Assembly (NCBI GenBank): GCA_030611395.1
Contig: JAUWPX010000055.1
Location: forward strand, 1-7,869
DNA from: Bacteroidota bacterium
GTDB lineage: Bacteria; Bacteroidota; Bacteroidia; Bacteroidales; VadinHA17
Direction of reading: 5' to 3'
Length of the DNA stretch: 7,869 nucleotides
Shown one piece after another: positions 6,633 through 7,869 of this stretch (position 1 is the first letter of the stretch; each line of letters starts with the position of its first letter). Made by a program: the position numbers and the translations under genes. The notes under the pieces were generated by a model. The model was not told where the DNA came from and did no database searches. It saw nothing but the letters and a program-made list of their open reading frames with translations.

Positions 6633-7166
6633 CTAAATCACAATTTCCTCATCTTTTCTGAATTCTTCTATGTCTTCCCTGATCTTTTCAAAATTCAGGT
6701 AAGGAAAAATAGTTGGGGCAAAAGCAGATAATGGTTTGTAAAGAATTGAATTTTCGATTTTTTCCTCTGAAATAAATGTTTTATTGCGATTAATAGCATT
6801 AATAATAACAAGAATAATACTTATAATAAAAGCATATTTTATTAAGCCAAAAACCATACCCAGAAGCCGGTTCACAAATCCCAGGGCAACTGCTTTCACC
6901 AGTTTATCAATCATTTTAGCAAGCAGATGAACCACTATTACTATTCCGACAAACGTAACGGCAAAGGCTATCAGGTTTATATACTGCGTTGTAATATTGA
7001 GATTTGTAACAAGAAAATTTGCAGTCAGATCAGAAAAATGTATGGCACCAAAAATTCCGAGTAAAAGGGCTGCAAGAGAGGCCACTTCAATTATAAGTCC
7101 GTTTTTAAATCCAACGAAAACACCCCATACAAGAGGGATGGCAATTATAAGATCAATATAATTCAT
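6633..7166 (-). CDS. CvpA family membrane protein
   Basis: A 177-aa inner-membrane protein beginning MNYIDLIIAIPLVWGVFVGFKNGLI, the usual CvpA-family opening, in which an acidic residue near the N-terminus precedes a first membrane helix with a GFKNG turn. Four hydrophobic segments are visible: about 4-20, 24-43, 62-82 and 105-126. The family motif region GFVNRLLGMVFGLIK (96-110) comes before the last helix. A charged cytoplasmic tail (about 158-177, EKIREDIEEFRKDEE) closes the protein. CvpA was named for colicin V production in E. coli and is linked to envelope stress tolerance; its molecular activity is not settled. Start ATG 7166 has a TATTTTTG -7 box 14-22 nt upstream on the same strand. 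It is followed by a weak hairpin, then tyrS. Confidence 0.93.
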   Translation of the reverse strand: MNYIDLIIAIPLVWGVFVGFKNGLIIEVASLAALLLGIFGAIHFSDLTANFLVTNLNITTQYINLIAFAVTFVGIVIVVHLLAKMIDKLVKAVALGFVNRLLGMVFGLIKYAFIISIILVIINAINRNKTFISEEKIENSILYKPLSAFAPTIFPYLNFEKIREDIEEFRKDEEIVI

Positions 7167-7180
7167 TCTTTTTCTTTTAG

Positions 7181-7188
7181 CAAAAATA
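7181..7188 (-). promoter_or_regulatory. -7 promoter box for cvpA
   Basis: Minus-strand TATTTTTG matches TAnnTTTG perfectly and lies 14 nt before the cvpA ATG. No TTG/TTTG sits at the ideal 19-21 nt further upstream; the nearest is 24 nt away. Placement at the head of the minus-strand block supports the call, but the AT-rich context weakens it. Confidence 0.4.
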
Positions 7189-7252
7189 ACAATTGCACGC
7201 TGGTAATAATAGCAACCTGCGTTTTTTTTATTAACGGAGTATAATATGAATT

Positions 7253-7283
7253 TTTGCCTTAAGTTTAAAATCCGTTATCTTTG
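7253..7283 (+). promoter_or_regulatory. Bacteroidota promoter of tRNA-Arg
   Basis: TTTG (7253-7256) followed by exactly 19 nt and TATCTTTG (7276-7283) is a full match to the -33 TTTG / -7 TAnnTTTG promoter used by the primary sigma factor of Bacteroidota. Transcription should begin about 7289-7291, giving a short 5' leader before the tRNA at 7313. It diverges from the cvpA promoter across the same intergenic region. Confidence 0.8.
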
Positions 7284-7312
7284 TTCCCGCCAAAAATCCG
7301 GTGTAGTAGTAT

Positions 7313-7384
7313 GGCCCCATAGTTCAAGGGATAGAATAGCAGTTTCCTAAACTGTAGATACAGGTTCGAGTCCTGTTGGGGCTA
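7313..7384 (+). tRNA. tRNA-Arg (anticodon CCU, reads AGG)
   Basis: The 72 nt fold into a full cloverleaf. The acceptor GGCCCCA (7313-7319) pairs with TGGGGCT, with a G1-U72 wobble and six Watson-Crick pairs; A73 is the discriminator. The D-stem GTTC pairs with GAAT, including a G-U. The anticodon stem GCAGT pairs with ACTGT, with the G-U at its outer end; loop TTCCTAA gives anticodon CCT. The variable loop is 4 nt. The T-arm ACAGG-TTCGAGT-CCTGT is perfect. The 3' CCA is not encoded (the DNA continues CAA), so it must be added by CCA-adding enzyme. Positions T8, A9, T54, T55, C56 and A58 are as expected. Confidence 0.96.
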
Positions 7385-7426
7385 CAAATCAGTCGGCAGT
7401 CTTCAATCCGACCTCCGTCAGGTGGT

Positions 7427-7448
7427 GGGAATTACTGTTCCCCTTTTT
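7427..7448 (+). terminator. Probable tRNA-Arg terminator
   Basis: GGGAA (7427-7431) pairs with TTCCC (7438-7442), extendable by one inner T-G wobble, and is followed by C and five T. An extra small hairpin, GTCGG/CCGAC (7392-7396 with 7408-7412), lies between it and the tRNA end. The stem is short, but its place about 40 nt after the tRNA fits a rho-independent terminator. Confidence 0.55.
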
Positions 7449-7623
7449 ATTAACTCGAAGATAATGAACGTGAATACTTTTCAACACTATAACACGGGTT
7501 CGCTAAATGTTGTTGATTTTATACTATATGCGTATCTATAGGATTCTTATTCAAAATAAATATGCATTAAAGTCATTCATTGTCAGAATTGTTAATAATT
7601 TTGTTGAAAACTCATTTTTATCC
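7449..7623. other. AT-rich intergenic stretch, no gene seen
   Basis: The gap from the tRNA to the next start (7385-7689, about 305 nt) holds hairpins at its left end and a promoter at its right end. The middle is AT-rich and stop-dense. It contains a 25-codon ATG frame at 7463-7540 with no ribosome-binding site or recognisable content, and an isolated TAATTTTG at 7596-7603 that matches the -7 box but has no -33 partner at the right distance. Confidence 0.6.
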
Positions 7624-7657
7624 TTTGGGTTTTGCTTCGATAATCTTATTAACTTTG
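7624..7657 (+). promoter_or_regulatory. Probable promoter of the response-regulator gene
   Basis: TTTG (7624-7627), 22 nt, then TAACTTTG (7650-7657), a perfect -7 match with a spacer one base longer than the usual range. Transcription would start about 7664, placing a leader of roughly 26 nt before the TTG start at 7690. The leader contains the palindrome TTAATTAATTAA (7659-7670). Confidence 0.5.
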
Positions 7658-7689
7658 GTTAATTAATTAACTACATTATAATTAACACC

Positions 7690-7869
7690 TTGGATAATTC
7701 TGATCCTTTCTTCAATCTAAAAAATCGAAATATTGTAGTCGTTGAAGATGACGTTTCAAACTTTCGTTATTTTGAAACTGTTCTGAAAAAGGCTCAGGCA
7801 AACGTCCACTGGATAAAAAACGGTCGTGATGCTATTAATTACTGCACTGATCCTTCAAACAACATTGAT
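7690..7869 (+). CDS. Response regulator receiver-domain protein (3' end outside window)
   Basis: Sixty codons read in frame from TTG 7690 to the window edge: MDNSDPFFNLKNRN, then IVVVEDDVSNFRYFETVLKKA. This is the start of a CheY-like receiver domain, with the hydrophobic first strand IVVV (15-18) and the acidic cluster EDD (19-21) that holds Mg2+. The first helix carries the common 'N' after EDD (VSNFRYFE). A second strand, VHWIKNGRDAI (39-49), includes the typical NG-x-x-A turn. The phosphorylated Asp would come just after residue 60, beyond the window, so the output domain is unknown. TTG is chosen because the only other in-frame codons between it and the upstream TAA (7659-7661 region) are poor starts and no ATG is present. 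A promoter matches at 7624-7657. A stand-alone receiver, a hybrid kinase or a DNA-binding regulator are all possible. Confidence 0.8.
   Translation, partial: MDNSDPFFNLKNRNIVVVEDDVSNFRYFETVLKKAQANVHWIKNGRDAINYCTDPSNNID

Noticed and set aside
7313..7384. tRNA-Arg as an attachment site for an integrated element
   Set aside because: No integrase gene and no second copy of the tRNA 3' end are present in the window.
7463..7540. 25-codon ATG frame in the gap after the tRNA
   Set aside because: No ribosome-binding site, promoter spacing or recognisable peptide features; expected by chance in AT-rich DNA.
7654..7684. Alternative promoter TTTG-N19-TATAATTA
   Set aside because: The -7 part matches poorly and would make the response-regulator transcript essentially leaderless; the TTTG-N22-TAACTTTG site upstream fits better.

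Overview
The window looks like ordinary chromosome from a Bacteroidota bacterium, probably Bacteroidales-like. The evidence is AT-rich DNA, the lack of clear Shine-Dalgarno sequences before most starts, several perfect Bacteroidota -7 promoter boxes (TAnnTTTG), a DUF3108-type envelope protein, and EF-P and TyrRS sequences of Bacteroidota flavour. The phylum rests on motifs read by eye; no search was run.

Plus-strand left part (1-2773): the 3' part of a DUF3108-like protein, then a short spacer with a three-unit, 23-bp-period repeat, then efp (true start 893, not the upstream ATG at 749). A second spacer holds what looks like a decayed relative of the repeat. It is followed by a GAF + SpoIIE-type PP2C phosphatase, a likely signalling protein. 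The phosphatase and the next gene, on the opposite strand, converge with interlocked stop codons.

Minus-strand block (2770-7166, transcribed right to left): cvpA-like membrane protein, tyrS (tyrosyl-tRNA synthetase), a Wzz-type chain-length protein, and a Wzy/WaaL-type O-antigen polymerase/ligase. The last two genes are 2 nt apart and are clearly a pair. They act on surface polysaccharide although no glycosyltransferase is in view. A hairpin and a perfect -7 box in the cvpA-tyrS gap suggest that tyrS and the polysaccharide pair form one transcription unit, separate from cvpA.

Right end (7167-7869): a divergent promoter region, a tRNA-Arg(CCU) gene with a textbook Bacteroidota promoter and a likely terminator, about 300 nt without a convincing gene, and the first 60 codons of a response-regulator receiver protein that probably starts at TTG and runs off the window.

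I see no phage, insertion sequence, CRISPR array, toxin-antitoxin pair or defence locus. The most unusual sequence is the repeat pair flanking efp. I found no convincing novel multi-gene system.
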